Assembly (NCBI GenBank): GCA_964472505.1
Contig: CAYYQW010000010.1
Span: 1-64,000, forward strand
DNA length: 64,000 nt
Reading direction: 5' to 3'
DNA from: JAYEIA01 sp964472505
GTDB lineage: Bacteria; Bacteroidota; Bacteroidia; Bacteroidales; JAADGE01
Shown: piece after piece, positions 54,490 through 62,824 of the stretch
Layout: every line of letters starts with the position of its first letter
Position numbering within the stretch: the first letter of the stretch is position 1
Notes under the pieces: generated by a model
The model's input: the letters and a program-made list of their open reading frames with translations, nothing else
Told to the model about the DNA's origin: nothing
The model's database searches: none
Made by a program: the position numbers and the translations under genes

Positions 54490-54707
54490 TTGAATTAGGC
54501 AGATAACTGATACTTGTAACTTCTTCTGACCCAAGTACCGCATTATCTAGTGATGACGGTCTCGACAATCGGAATTGCACTCGGTTTTGGCATATCGGCT
54601 TCGACAAGCTCAGCCTACGGAGGTGTTCGGAGGCTGAGCTTGTCGAAGCCGGTAATAAATGCTTGGATGTAAAATAATAATTTATAGTACTCATGCGCCT
54701 AATTCAA
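54490..54707. mobile_element. MITE-like element, copy 3 (inverted relative to copy 2)
   Basis: 218 bp between TTGAATTAGGC (54490-54500) and its complement (54697-54707). The core is a perfect 21-bp hairpin (54596-54616 with 54631-54651; 14-base loop). Read on the minus strand it aligns with copy 2 from end to end, at roughly 85 per cent by eye, apart from a shorter core. It fills most of the gap between trxB and the Fur-family gene. Confidence 0.8.
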
Positions 54708-54826
54708 TTCAAATATTACTAAAAAACGACAATCTGTTTTACATAAGGTCAGGAACTCTGAAATTTTAATTATCCAACCATGCTTAAGACAGAACAAAAA
54801 ATAAAAGATAAATTTATCTGTTTTTC

Positions 54827-54857
54827 TTTGTTTTTATACAAAAACATTGTAAGTTTG
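54827..54857 (+). promoter_or_regulatory. Promoter of the Fur-family gene
   Basis: TTTG (54827-54830), 19 bases, TAAGTTTG (54850-54857): perfect consensus. The leader would be about 20 bases. Confidence 0.7.
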
Positions 54858-54870
54858 TAACCAATACAAA
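54854..54870. promoter_or_regulatory. Possible Fur/PerR operator
   Basis: TTTGTA-accaa-TACAAA, an inverted repeat that overlaps the -7 box and the start of transcription of the regulator gene. The place is right for self-repression; that this is the binding site is inference. Confidence 0.4.
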
Positions 54871-54885
54871 TATGAATTTATTAGC

Positions 54886-55317
54886 ATGAAACGACAAGAG
54901 GATTTAGGCAATTATATGTCCGATGCAGGTATAAAACCCTCGTATCAGCGCTTACGGATAATGGCTTACCTATACGGTAACGAAGAACATCCGACAGCAG
55001 ATATGATTTTTCGTGATTTGAAAAAAGAAATTTCAACCCTGTCGAAAACCACGGTTTACAACACCATGAAACTGTTTGTGGAGCACGGAATAGCAAATGC
55101 TTTATCCATTGACGGGCACGAAACACGCTATGATTATAATACCGAAACCCACGGGCATTTTAAATGCGAACTTTGCGGCGAATTATATGATTTCATGTTC
55201 GACGATGAAGACATTGAACTCAAAGGCCTTAAAAAACACGATGTGCAACAAGTACATTTGTATGTGAAAGGAATTTGTGAGAAATGCCTAAAAAAACCTA
55301 AGCAAAATCAATCTTAA
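54886..55317 (+). CDS. Fur-family regulator, probably PerR
   Basis: 143 residues. Winged-helix DNA-binding domain (about 15-85; PSYQRLRIMAYLYG, PTADMIF, LSKTTVYNTMKLF) and dimerisation domain with HGHFKCELCGELYD and the C-terminal CEKC: two CxxC pairs that bind structural zinc. Metal-sensing His and Asp are at HETRYDYN and ETHGH. It is divergent in direction to trxB and lies 60 bases before an AhpC-type peroxiredoxin gene, which favours PerR (peroxide sensing) over Fur or Zur. Confidence 0.9.
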   Translation: MKRQEDLGNYMSDAGIKPSYQRLRIMAYLYGNEEHPTADMIFRDLKKEISTLSKTTVYNTMKLFVEHGIANALSIDGHETRYDYNTETHGHFKCELCGELYDFMFDDEDIELKGLKKHDVQQVHLYVKGICEKCLKKPKQNQS

Positions 55318-55377
55318 GGATTTCTTAAGCAATAAATTCAACATTTTTTTAACCTTTAATTAAAAAAAACTTAAACA

Positions 55378-56013
55378 ATGGTAACAATAGTAGGAAAACA
55401 AGCCCCCAAATTTAATGCAGCAGCCGTAGTAAACGGCAACGATATTGAAGAGAATTTTTCATTGGAACAATACAAAGGGAAAAACGAAGTCATATTCTTT
55501 TTCTACCCGAAAGATTTCACATTTGTATGTCCCACCGAAATCATTGCTTTTCAGGAAAAAATAAATGAATTTGAAAAGCGGGGTGTTAAAGTAGTCGGCT
55601 GTTCAACCGATTCGGAATTTTCGCATTGGGCATGGCTTAACACGCCGCAGGAAAACGGCGGCATAAAAGGTGTGAAATACCCGATAGTAGCTGATTTGGA
55701 CAAAACCATATCGGACAAATTCGGGGTGCTGGCCGGTGAATACGATTATGACGAAAACGGTGAATTAGCTTTCACCGGCGAGCCGGTTGCATATCGCGGC
55801 CTGTTCCTGATAGATAAGGAAGGTACGGTGCGCCACGCACTTATCAACGACATGCCTTTGGGGCGCAATGTAGATGAAGCCCTGCGTATGGTTGATGCAC
55901 TGCAATATCACGAAAAACACGGCGAAGTATGCCCGGCCAACTGGAGCCAAGGCAAAGAAGCCATGAAAGCTACAAGCCAAGGCGTTGCCGAATACTTAAG
56001 CAAAAAGGCTTAG
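55378..56013 (+). CDS. ahpC: Typical 2-Cys peroxiredoxin (AhpC type)
   Basis: 211 residues. Peroxidatic Cys in FTFVCPTEIIAF (about 52), resolving Cys in HGEVCPANW (about 183). It reduces hydrogen peroxide and alkyl hydroperoxides; no ahpF follows, so its electrons probably come from thioredoxin and the nearby TrxB. The lack of a Gly-Gly-Leu-Gly or YF motif hints at lower sensitivity to over-oxidation, but this is tentative. Next to the PerR-like gene, which may control it. Confidence 0.95.
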   Translation: MVTIVGKQAPKFNAAAVVNGNDIEENFSLEQYKGKNEVIFFFYPKDFTFVCPTEIIAFQEKINEFEKRGVKVVGCSTDSEFSHWAWLNTPQENGGIKGVKYPIVADLDKTISDKFGVLAGEYDYDENGELAFTGEPVAYRGLFLIDKEGTVRHALINDMPLGRNVDEALRMVDALQYHEKHGEVCPANWSQGKEAMKATSQGVAEYLSKKA

Positions 56014-56020
56014 AAGCACA

Positions 56021-56062
56021 GAACCGAACTCCCGCGGTTCATTTAAACAGGAAACGCGGGAG
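56021..56062 (+). terminator. Two alternative hairpins after the peroxiredoxin gene
   Basis: GAACCG (56021-56026) can pair with CGGTTC (56035-56040), while CTCCCGCG (56029-56036) can pair with CGCGGGAG (56055-56062). The two stems share bases and exclude each other. No T-run follows, so it may be an attenuator or only mRNA end protection. Confidence 0.4.
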
Positions 56063-56193
56063 CTACAGGTTTATATAGAAAGCGTCAAAATAAGAAGTTG
56101 AAACACTAATTATTTTGACATTTTTTTTTCACATCCCGGTTTATTTTTAACTTTGAACTTTGTGTATATTTATGTTGAAAAAAAGCAATAGCA

Positions 56194-57174
56194 ATGGACT
56201 TAAAAGTAAAATACTTAGGGCTTGACCTTAAAAACCCGGTAATTGCGGGAAGCTCCGGATTATGCGGCAATCTGCCGTCTTTAAAACGCTTGGAAGATAA
56301 CGGTGCCGCTGCCGTAGTATTAAAATCACTCTTTGAAGAACAGTTGCACAAACATGCCGCTTACAATTATTCAAGCAGCAATTTTGAGCATACCGAAGCT
56401 TACGATTATATCAATCGGCACAGCAAGGAATCGGATATGGAAAATTATCTGGAACTCATCGAGCAAGCCAAAAGCAGTTTGGACATCCCGGTTATTGCCA
56501 GTATCAACGCACACTCAAAAGACAGCTGGACAGACTACACCAAAAAAGTAGAAGAAGCAGGCGCCGATGCCATTGAAATCAATGTATCGCTTTTGCCTTC
56601 GGATTGCGGCGTAAGCAGCAAAGAAAACGAACAAATCTATTTTGACATTCTGAAAGCCGTTCGCAAGCAAACCAATTTACCGCTGGCTCTGAAAATGTCA
56701 TACTTTTCGGCAGGTTTAGCACAGCTCATACAAAAATTAAGTTGGACCAAAGATGTAGATGCGTTTGTACTGTTCAACCGATACTTTAGCCCCGATATTG
56801 ACATTGACGATATGAGCATGACTTCGTCAAATATATACAGCAGCCCCGATGATATTACCACATCGCTGCGTTGGATTGCCATTATGTCCGATCAAATAAA
56901 ACAGGACTTGGCAGCATCTACCGGTGTTCATGACGGCGAAGGCATTGTAAAACAAATACTGGCCGGAGCCACTGTAGTACAAATGGTTTCCGCCATCTAC
57001 AAACACGGCGAGCCGATTATTAATAAGTCATTGGAAGAGCTGAAAGCTTGGATGCAAAAGAAAGAATTCAATAGTCTTGATGATTTCAGAGCGAGACTGA
57101 ATTATAAAAACTCTGATAAATCGAAAGCTTATGAGCGCATACAGTTCATGAAATATTACAGCGGTATAGAATAA
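56194..57174 (+). CDS. Dihydroorotate dehydrogenase-like flavoprotein
   Basis: 326 residues, a TIM barrel of the DHOD/PreA type: KVKYLGLDLKNPVIAGSSGLCGN (start), IPVIASINAHSKDSWTDYTKKVEEAGADAIEINVS (with the FMN-site asparagine), LPLALKMSYF, and the late phosphate-binding segment STGVHDGEGIVKQILAGATVVQMVSAIYKHG. Pyrimidine synthesis proper usually uses PyrD with PyrK; this subgroup is often annotated dihydroorotate dehydrogenase-like and its substrate is uncertain. Monocistronic or joined with the downstream bcp gene (49 bases). Confidence 0.85.
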   Translation: MDLKVKYLGLDLKNPVIAGSSGLCGNLPSLKRLEDNGAAAVVLKSLFEEQLHKHAAYNYSSSNFEHTEAYDYINRHSKESDMENYLELIEQAKSSLDIPVIASINAHSKDSWTDYTKKVEEAGADAIEINVSLLPSDCGVSSKENEQIYFDILKAVRKQTNLPLALKMSYFSAGLAQLIQKLSWTKDVDAFVLFNRYFSPDIDIDDMSMTSSNIYSSPDDITTSLRWIAIMSDQIKQDLAASTGVHDGEGIVKQILAGATVVQMVSAIYKHGEPIINKSLEELKAWMQKKEFNSLDDFRARLNYKNSDKSKAYERIQFMKYYSGIE

Positions 57175-57223
57175 AGAACATACCGATTCCGGGATTTAAT
57201 TAACCCTTAAAAAACACAAAAGC

Positions 57224-57688
57224 ATGACTCATTTGAAAGCCGGTGATAAAGCACCCGAAATAAACACGACCGACCAAAACGGAAATAGCGTAAGCTCCGA
57301 GCAACTCAAAGGGCAAAAATATGTTTTATATTTTTATCCGAAGGATAATACGCCCGGATGCACCAATGAGGCTAAAAACCTCAGAGATTTTTACGATGAA
57401 TTTAAAGAAAAAGGCTACGAAATCATTGGCGTAAGTCCCGACAGTGAAGCATCACACAAAAAATTTGCCGAGAAACACAATTTGCCTTTCCCGTTACTTA
57501 CCGATACCGACAAAGAAATAATGCAGGCATTTGGCGTGTGGGGCGAAAAAAAGAATTTCGGAAAAGTATATGACGGCGTACACCGCACTACTTTTTTGAT
57601 TGACGAAAAAGGAACGATTACCGAAGTATTTAAAAAAGTAAAAACCAAAGAACATGCAGAGCAAATTTTTGCCTGTATCAATGAGTAA
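57224..57688 (+). CDS. bcp: Bcp/PrxQ-type peroxiredoxin
   Basis: 154 residues. The peroxidatic Cys is in DNTPGCTNEAKNLRD (about 46). The resolving Cys found five residues later in many Bcp proteins (GCTxEAC) is replaced by Lys; the only other Cys is near the C-terminus (FACINE), so it works as a 1-Cys or atypical enzyme. It reduces hydroperoxides with thioredoxin. It overlaps the frame of the next gene's region and is likely co-transcribed. Confidence 0.93.
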   Translation: MTHLKAGDKAPEINTTDQNGNSVSSEQLKGQKYVLYFYPKDNTPGCTNEAKNLRDFYDEFKEKGYEIIGVSPDSEASHKKFAEKHNLPFPLLTDTDKEIMQAFGVWGEKKNFGKVYDGVHRTTFLIDEKGTITEVFKKVKTKEHAEQIFACINE

Positions 57689-57710
57689 AAAAACTGATTT
57701 AATAACAATA

Positions 57711-58529
57711 ATGAAAAAAATGCAAGAACTAAATTCGACCATTACTCAAATTATCCAAATTTCGGCGGCCATGCGTATTATTCGTGTTGCTCCTAAAGAC
57801 TGGGAACTGCCCGATTTTAAAGCCGGGCAATTTGTTTCGCTGGGTCTTCCTCCAACGGTGGAACGCTGCTCACAAGCGACTAAAGAATTCAAAGAGCCGA
57901 AACCCGACAAACTGGTAAAAAGGGCATATTCTATTGCCTCTTCTTCAAAAGAAAAACAATTTATTGAATTTTACATTACTCTGGTAAGAGCCGGTTCACT
58001 TACGCCACGCATATTCAGTTTAGAAGTAGGTGATTCCATTGAGATGGGAACCCGATTTGTAGGCATGTTCACTTTGGATAATGTGCCCGACGATAAAAAT
58101 ATTGTCCTTATTGCCACCGGAACAGGTGTAGCTCCATACATGAGCATGCTCCGTACCGATGCCTTGAAACACAAAAGAAAAATTATCGTTATTCACGGCG
58201 CTTCCAATTCATGGGACTTAGGTTACTACTCGGAACTTCAGCTGCTCCAATCCATAGCCGATAATTTTTCTTATATCCCCACCATTACCGAGCCCGAAAA
58301 CGAAAAATCAAAATGGAACGGAGATACCCGTTTTGTAGAAGAAATGTGGAAAGATAAGGTTATAGAAAAGGCATGGGGAGGCACGGAAGTAAACAGCGAA
58401 AATTCACATGTATTTTTGTGCGGAAATCCACACATGATCGGCTCCATGAAAGAATTGCTTGAAGCTGAAAATTTCACGGAACACTCCAGAAAAAATCCGG
58501 GCAATATCCATATAGAACAATTCTTTTAG
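57711..58529 (+). CDS. Ferredoxin/flavodoxin-NADP reductase
   Basis: 272 residues from ATG at 57711 (MKKMQELNSTITQII); a second ATG at 57720 is also possible, and an in-frame start at 57654 would overlap bcp by 35 bases. FAD site KRAYSIASSSKEKQ with the following ISLV-like strand; NADP site LIATGTGVAPYMSMLR; C-terminal GNPHMIGSMKELLEAENF. It exchanges electrons between NADPH and ferredoxin or flavodoxin. Position after bcp fits a redox set. Confidence 0.9.
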   Translation: MKKMQELNSTITQIIQISAAMRIIRVAPKDWELPDFKAGQFVSLGLPPTVERCSQATKEFKEPKPDKLVKRAYSIASSSKEKQFIEFYITLVRAGSLTPRIFSLEVGDSIEMGTRFVGMFTLDNVPDDKNIVLIATGTGVAPYMSMLRTDALKHKRKIIVIHGASNSWDLGYYSELQLLQSIADNFSYIPTITEPENEKSKWNGDTRFVEEMWKDKVIEKAWGGTEVNSENSHVFLCGNPHMIGSMKELLEAENFTEHSRKNPGNIHIEQFF

Positions 58530-58548
58530 AAAGAAATAATCAATACTG

Positions 58549-58588
58549 AGGCTGTCCGTAAACAAGCTTTTGGTCAGCCTTATTTTTT
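58549..58588 (+). terminator. Terminator of the bcp-reductase operon
   Basis: AGGCTG (58549-58554) pairs with CAGCCT (58575-58580), followed by TATTTTTTAT. Twenty bases after the stop codon. Confidence 0.65.
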
Positions 58589-59023
58589 ATCATAATAAGT
58601 ATCCGCATGAATTCCTTACATGTAATCCACGACTTCAGCAAGCAGTCATTGAGCTTTTGTTGAAATACTCAGTCTTTGGGGAGTTTCGGAGATTCTGTGT
58701 TGAAAAACAAATACAGTTTTTCGTTTTTTCTGGTTCATGCAGTAAAAACACTGTCTTTCTTGCCAACAAAGCAGCTTTCGCACAATACTAAAATTACAAT
58801 TGCAACGTTCTATGTTTAATTAGAGACTATAATGTCCATTTTTATCTTTATATCTTTGTAAAAACGGTCGATTACATCAAGTAAACGCCCTGACTTTCAA
58901 AATCGGGAAACACTTCGGCCTTGCTCAGCATATCATCTCGAATTTGACATTATAACTCAAACGCTTAACTTTATAGGCAGATACTAATTACGGTTTTTAA
59001 ACGCTAATAATTTCAGTTTTTCA
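58589..59023. other. Gene-free region with a decayed MITE core
   Basis: No gene. Bases 58629-58702 resemble the hairpin core of copy 2 (shared TCATTGAGCTTTTG / TTATTGAGCTTTTG and GAAATACTCAG), but the end repeats are gone. A TATCTTTG box (58851-58858) could be a promoter for the SiaC-like gene with a leader of about 165 bases; its -33 element is weak. Confidence 0.4.
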
Positions 59024-59455
59024 ATGATACTATCGGAGCAAACAAGTAGCACACCACTTATCAAAGTCATTCCCGACAAAGGTTTATTTTACATAAAGGG
59101 ACGTGCCATGCCTGAAAACCCGGCTGAGGTTTTCGGCTCTTTGATTGACTTCACCAAAGCATATTCAAAAAACCCAAAGCCCAATACACTTGTTCGCTTT
59201 GAGCTTGAATTTGTTAATTCCACTTCACTGCGATATATTACGCTTTTTATACGTGCTTTTGCCCTTAGCGGAAACTGCAGTTTCACCATTGAATGGAATT
59301 CAAAAGGCGTGGAAGAAATATTGCCAAAGGGACAAAGCCTGAAAGAATTTTTTGAAATTCTGACCCAAGGTGTGCAATGTAAAAAATATTTACTTATAAA
59401 AACCAAGCCGGATATTGCGATAGAAGAGAAAACAGAACGCTTTATACTGAATTAA
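59024..59455 (+). CDS. SiaC-family (DUF1987) regulatory protein
   Basis: 143 residues. The pattern KGLFYIKGRAMPENPAEVFGSLIDFTKAY and LVRFELEFVNSTSLRYITLFIRAF matches SiaC/DUF1987, including the Asn-Ser/Thr-Ser segment where the phospho-acceptor threonine or serine stands in SiaC. In Pseudomonas SiaC is phosphorylated by SiaB and dephosphorylated by the SpoIIE-like phosphatase SiaA, and controls a diguanylate cyclase. No kinase is adjacent; a SpoIIE phosphatase gene is 13 kb upstream. Family assignment good, pathway unknown. Confidence 0.65.
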   Translation: MILSEQTSSTPLIKVIPDKGLFYIKGRAMPENPAEVFGSLIDFTKAYSKNPKPNTLVRFELEFVNSTSLRYITLFIRAFALSGNCSFTIEWNSKGVEEILPKGQSLKEFFEILTQGVQCKKYLLIKTKPDIAIEEKTERFILN

Positions 59456-59542
59456 AAGGCATTTCTACAGCTAAATAATGTTAAATTTTAATTCAAAAGA
59501 CTATTTATCTGTATTTTGCGCTTTCGGTATTCAAAATTTTTA

Positions 59543-59550
59543 TAAATTTG
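59543..59550 (+). promoter_or_regulatory. bamD: -7 box directly before bamD
   Basis: TAAATTTG ends 4 bases before the bamD ATG (59555). If used, the mRNA would have almost no leader. TTTG at 59515-59518 is the nearest -33 match (24-base spacer, longer than usual). Confidence 0.4.
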
Positions 59551-59554
59551 CGCC

Positions 59555-60364
59555 ATGAAATTAAAAACACTCATTATATCCACTTTATCGGTTTTTCTGA
59601 TTTTTACAACCGGCTCATGCGAATATCATAAATTGAAAAAAAGCAAAAACCCGGAAGTAAAAACACAGGCAGCACACGATTACTACAATGAAGGCAAATT
59701 TGCGAAAGCCCTGCCGCTTTATGAAGACATTATTCTTATGAAGCGTAATACACAAGGCTACGAAGAAATTCTTTACCGCTATGCCGATTCATACTATCAG
59801 GTAAAAGATTATATACTGGCCGGTTACTATTTCAGAAAATTTACCGAAGCATTTCCTAAAAGCGAATATGCCGAAGAAGCACAGTATATGAGTGCTTACT
59901 GCTATTATCTTGATGCTCCGAAAACGACATTGGATCAGGAAGCCACCTATACAGCCATTAACGAGTTCAGTCTGTTTCTTTCAAAGTATCCAAACAGCGA
60001 TAAAGTAGATCAATGCAATACACTAATTGATGAGCTGCGCGGAAAATTAGAAAAAAAAGCATTTGACAATGCCCGACTATATTTTGACTTGGGTCATTTC
60101 AAAGCGGCGGTTACGGCATTAAAAAACACACTGGAAGATTTTCCGGATACACAATATGAAGAGGAGACACGTTTCTTAATCTTCAAATCGGCCTACATAT
60201 ACGCTGATAAAAGCATAAGTTCAAAACAGCAGGAACGTTATCAAGATGCAGCCAAATATTATAAACAATTCATTAACCGGTTTCCAAATTCGGAATTCCG
60301 AAAAGAAGCCGACAAATTAAGCAGTGAAATAAACGAAATATTAGAAAAAAGTAAAGCAATATAA
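59555..60364 (+). CDS. bamD: Outer membrane assembly lipoprotein BamD
   Basis: 269 residues. Lipobox TTGSCEYHKL (Cys about 22) then TPR-like helices: YYNEGKFAKALPLYEDI, YRYADSYYQVKDYILAGYYFRKFTEAFPKSEYAEEAQYM, and RYQDAAKYYKQFINRFPNSEFRKEAD. BamD works with BamA in folding outer-membrane beta-barrels. First gene of the conserved bamD-rpoZ-coaBC-porD cluster. Confidence 0.93.
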   Translation: MKLKTLIISTLSVFLIFTTGSCEYHKLKKSKNPEVKTQAAHDYYNEGKFAKALPLYEDIILMKRNTQGYEEILYRYADSYYQVKDYILAGYYFRKFTEAFPKSEYAEEAQYMSAYCYYLDAPKTTLDQEATYTAINEFSLFLSKYPNSDKVDQCNTLIDELRGKLEKKAFDNARLYFDLGHFKAAVTALKNTLEDFPDTQYEEETRFLIFKSAYIYADKSISSKQQERYQDAAKYYKQFINRFPNSEFRKEADKLSSEINEILEKSKAI

Positions 60365-60366
60365 CT

Positions 60367-60699
60367 ATGGATTACAAAAAAACAACAGCTTCGGAAACAA
60401 CAATTACCCGAAATCTCGATGAATTTAAGCAAAAAACCGGCAATATATACAAAGCCATAGCAGTTATGGCCAAACGTGCCGACCAAATAAGCACTGAAAT
60501 TAAGGGAGAACTGGATCAAAAATTAGAAGAATTTGCTTCATACACCGATAACTTAGAAGAGGTATTTGAAAATCGGGAACAAATAGAAATCTCCAAATTT
60601 TATGAGCGCCTTCCCAAGCCTTCATTAATCTCGGCGGAAGAAATGATAAACGACGAAATATATTTCAGAGACCCACAAGAAACTGAAGACAAAAAATAA
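60367..60699 (+). CDS. rpoZ: RNA polymerase omega subunit, bacteroidete type
   Basis: 110 residues. TRNLDEFKQKTGNIYKAIAVMAKRADQISTEIKGEL is the Rpb6/omega core; EFASYTDNLEEVFENREQIEISKFYERLPKPSLI is the extension specific to Bacteroidota. It helps fold and hold the beta' subunit. Two bases after bamD, and its stop shares one base with the coaBC start (TAATG). Confidence 0.92.
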   Translation: MDYKKTTASETTITRNLDEFKQKTGNIYKAIAVMAKRADQISTEIKGELDQKLEEFASYTDNLEEVFENREQIEISKFYERLPKPSLISAEEMINDEIYFRDPQETEDKK

Positions 60700-61916
60700 T
60701 GGGCGATTATATCCCAAAACTCAAAGGCAAACACTTTATAGTAGGAATAACCGGAGGAATAGCTGCTTACAAAGCGGCTATTCTTATTAGATTACTGGTG
60801 AAACAAGGTGCTGAAGTTCAAGTGCTCATGACCGAACATGCCAAAGCTTTCATAACGCCGCTTACCGTAGCTACGCTCTCCAAGCGTCCGGTGCTCACCG
60901 AGTTCTTTAATCCGGAAAACGGACAATGGAACAGCCATGTAGATATCGGCACACAAGCCGACGGATTTATTATTGCTCCCGCTACAGCCAACACAATGGC
61001 AAAAGCAGCTAATGGTATAGCCGATAACTTACTGCTCACAACATATCTCTCGGCACGCTGTCCCATATTTTGGGCTCCGGCCATGGATTTGGACATGTTC
61101 AAACATCCCGCAACTCAAGAAAACATTGAAATACTCAGAAAAAGAGGCGACCAATTCATAGACCCTACTGCCGGAGAACTTGCCAGCGGGCTGGAAGGGA
61201 AAGGCCGAATGGCCGAACCCGAAAACATCCTGCAGGCTGTTTTAAATAAATTTACGCAAAATCAAAAGCTCAGCGGAAAACAAGTTATGATTACCGCCGG
61301 GCCCACCCGTGAGCCCATAGACCCGGTTCGCTATATCGGTAATCACTCCTCCGGAAAAATGGGTTTTGCTTTGGCAGAAGAAGCCGCCGAGCGCGGTGCT
61401 CAGGTTCAGCTTATAAGCGGGCCGGTAAGTCTTTCGGCAAAACATCCAAACATTCATCTGATTTCGGTCAATACAGCTGATGAAATGCACCAAGCCGCCG
61501 AAAAAATATTTCCAAAAACAGACATAGCCATTTTTGCAGCCGCAGTAGCTGATTTCAAACCCAAAACCGCAGCAAAAAGTAAGCTAAAAAAAGACCGGCT
61601 TAGCAAACAAATTGAACTCAGCCCCAATATAGACATTGCCAAAACTCTGGGCAAAAACAAACCGGACAATACAATAACCGTAGGTTTTGCTTTGGAAACC
61701 GACAATGAGCTGAAAAATGCAGAAGAAAAACTGAAAAAAAAGAATTTTGACCTTATCGTGCTAAACTCACTGCAAGACAAAGGCGCAGGATTTGCTCACG
61801 ATACCAATAAAATATCTGTTCTGGATAAAAACAATAATATCGAGCATTATGAGTTAAAAACAAAAGCAGAAGTAGCCTGCGACATTTGGACAGAAATTTC
61901 AAAACTTTTAAAATAA
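60699..61916 (+). CDS. coaBC: Bifunctional CoA synthesis protein CoaBC (Dfp)
   Basis: 405 residues. CoaC flavoprotein part (about 1-185): FIVGITGGIAAYKAAILIRLL, the active His in WNSHVDIG, PATANTMAKAANGIADNLL and PAMDLDMF. CoaB part (about 195-405): KQVMITAGPTREPIDPVRYIGNHSSGKMGFALAEEA, AAVADFKP and KKDRLSKQIELSPNIDI. It turns 4'-phosphopantothenate and cysteine into 4'-phosphopantetheine. Translationally coupled to rpoZ. Confidence 0.97.
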   Translation: MGDYIPKLKGKHFIVGITGGIAAYKAAILIRLLVKQGAEVQVLMTEHAKAFITPLTVATLSKRPVLTEFFNPENGQWNSHVDIGTQADGFIIAPATANTMAKAANGIADNLLLTTYLSARCPIFWAPAMDLDMFKHPATQENIEILRKRGDQFIDPTAGELASGLEGKGRMAEPENILQAVLNKFTQNQKLSGKQVMITAGPTREPIDPVRYIGNHSSGKMGFALAEEAAERGAQVQLISGPVSLSAKHPNIHLISVNTADEMHQAAEKIFPKTDIAIFAAAVADFKPKTAAKSKLKKDRLSKQIELSPNIDIAKTLGKNKPDNTITVGFALETDNELKNAEEKLKKKNFDLIVLNSLQDKGAGFAHDTNKISVLDKNNNIEHYELKTKAEVACDIWTEISKLLK

Positions 61917-61924
61917 TACTTCGT

Positions 61925-62824
61925 ATGCGATTTATTATCGTACTCATAATAAGCCTTTTACCCATTAAGCTGTCGGCACAGGAGCTCATGTGTAATGTGC
62001 AGATTAATCACAGTCAAATTCAAGGAACCAGCACTCAGGTTTTTCAGAATCTGCAAAGAGACATGAATGAGTTTATGAATAACCGAAAATGGACCAATCA
62101 CATCTTCGGAAACAATGAGCGCATTGAGTGCCGAATTATGATTAATCTGACCGATTATAACAATATTGATAAGTTTCGAGGCACAATAACCGTACAATCA
62201 GTTCGGCCTGTTTACAATACCAATTACAACTCCGTTCTGATAAACCACAAAGAAAAAGATAATTTATTCGAGTTTGAATATACCGAAGGACAAAGGCTGG
62301 AGTTTAATGAAAATACACACCTTTCAAACCTAACTTCCGTGCTTGCATTCTATGCATACATCTTTATCGGTTTGGACTACGACTCCTTTGGCTTAATGAG
62401 CGGAACGCCCTATTTTCAGAAAGCCATGCAAATTGTAAACAATGCACAATCGGGTACCGAGCCGGGTTGGAAAGCCCATGAAAGCTCAGACCGATCGAAT
62501 CGCTATTACCTTGCCGAAAACCTGCTCAACAATGCCAACGAGCCTTTGCGCAGATTTTATTATCATTATCACCGCTTAGGTTTGGATGCCATGAGCGAAG
62601 ATGCCAACAGAGGACGCGGCGAAATCACCAAGAATTTGAAAGCTTTACGCTCGGTGTACAACAAAGATCCGAACTCATTTCTGCTGAAAATCATTCTCAC
62701 CACAAAAATGGATGAGTTTGTAAATATATATTCCGAGGGTACCGTAAATCAAAAGAAAGAAGCTTACAACATTCTTAAAGATGTAGCTCCTACCAATGAT
62801 AAGGTAAATAAAATTTTAGATTAG
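61925..62824 (+). CDS. porD: T9SS-associated protein PorD (DUF4835)
   Basis: 299 residues from ATG at 61925 (MRFIIVLIISLLPIKLSAQ, a signal peptide). CNVQINHSQIQGTSTQVFQNLQRDMNEFMNNRKWT, YIFIGLDYDSFGLMSGTPYFQKAMQIVNNAQ and GWKAHESSDRSNRYYLAENLLN are DUF4835 segments. PorD is a periplasmic protein needed for type IX secretion or gliding in studied species. The two T9SS cargo proteins in the window would depend on that machinery. In relatives recN follows; here the next gene is convergent and overlaps by 4 bases. Confidence 0.9.
   Translation: MRFIIVLIISLLPIKLSAQELMCNVQINHSQIQGTSTQVFQNLQRDMNEFMNNRKWTNHIFGNNERIECRIMINLTDYNNIDKFRGTITVQSVRPVYNTNYNSVLINHKEKDNLFEFEYTEGQRLEFNENTHLSNLTSVLAFYAYIFIGLDYDSFGLMSGTPYFQKAMQIVNNAQSGTEPGWKAHESSDRSNRYYLAENLLNNANEPLRRFYYHYHRLGLDAMSEDANRGRGEITKNLKALRSVYNKDPNSFLLKIILTTKMDEFVNIYSEGTVNQKKEAYNILKDVAPTNDKVNKILD

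Noticed and set aside
58570..58791. 73-codon ORF after the ferredoxin-NADP reductase gene
   Set aside because: It crosses the terminator and a decayed MITE core; no conserved protein features.
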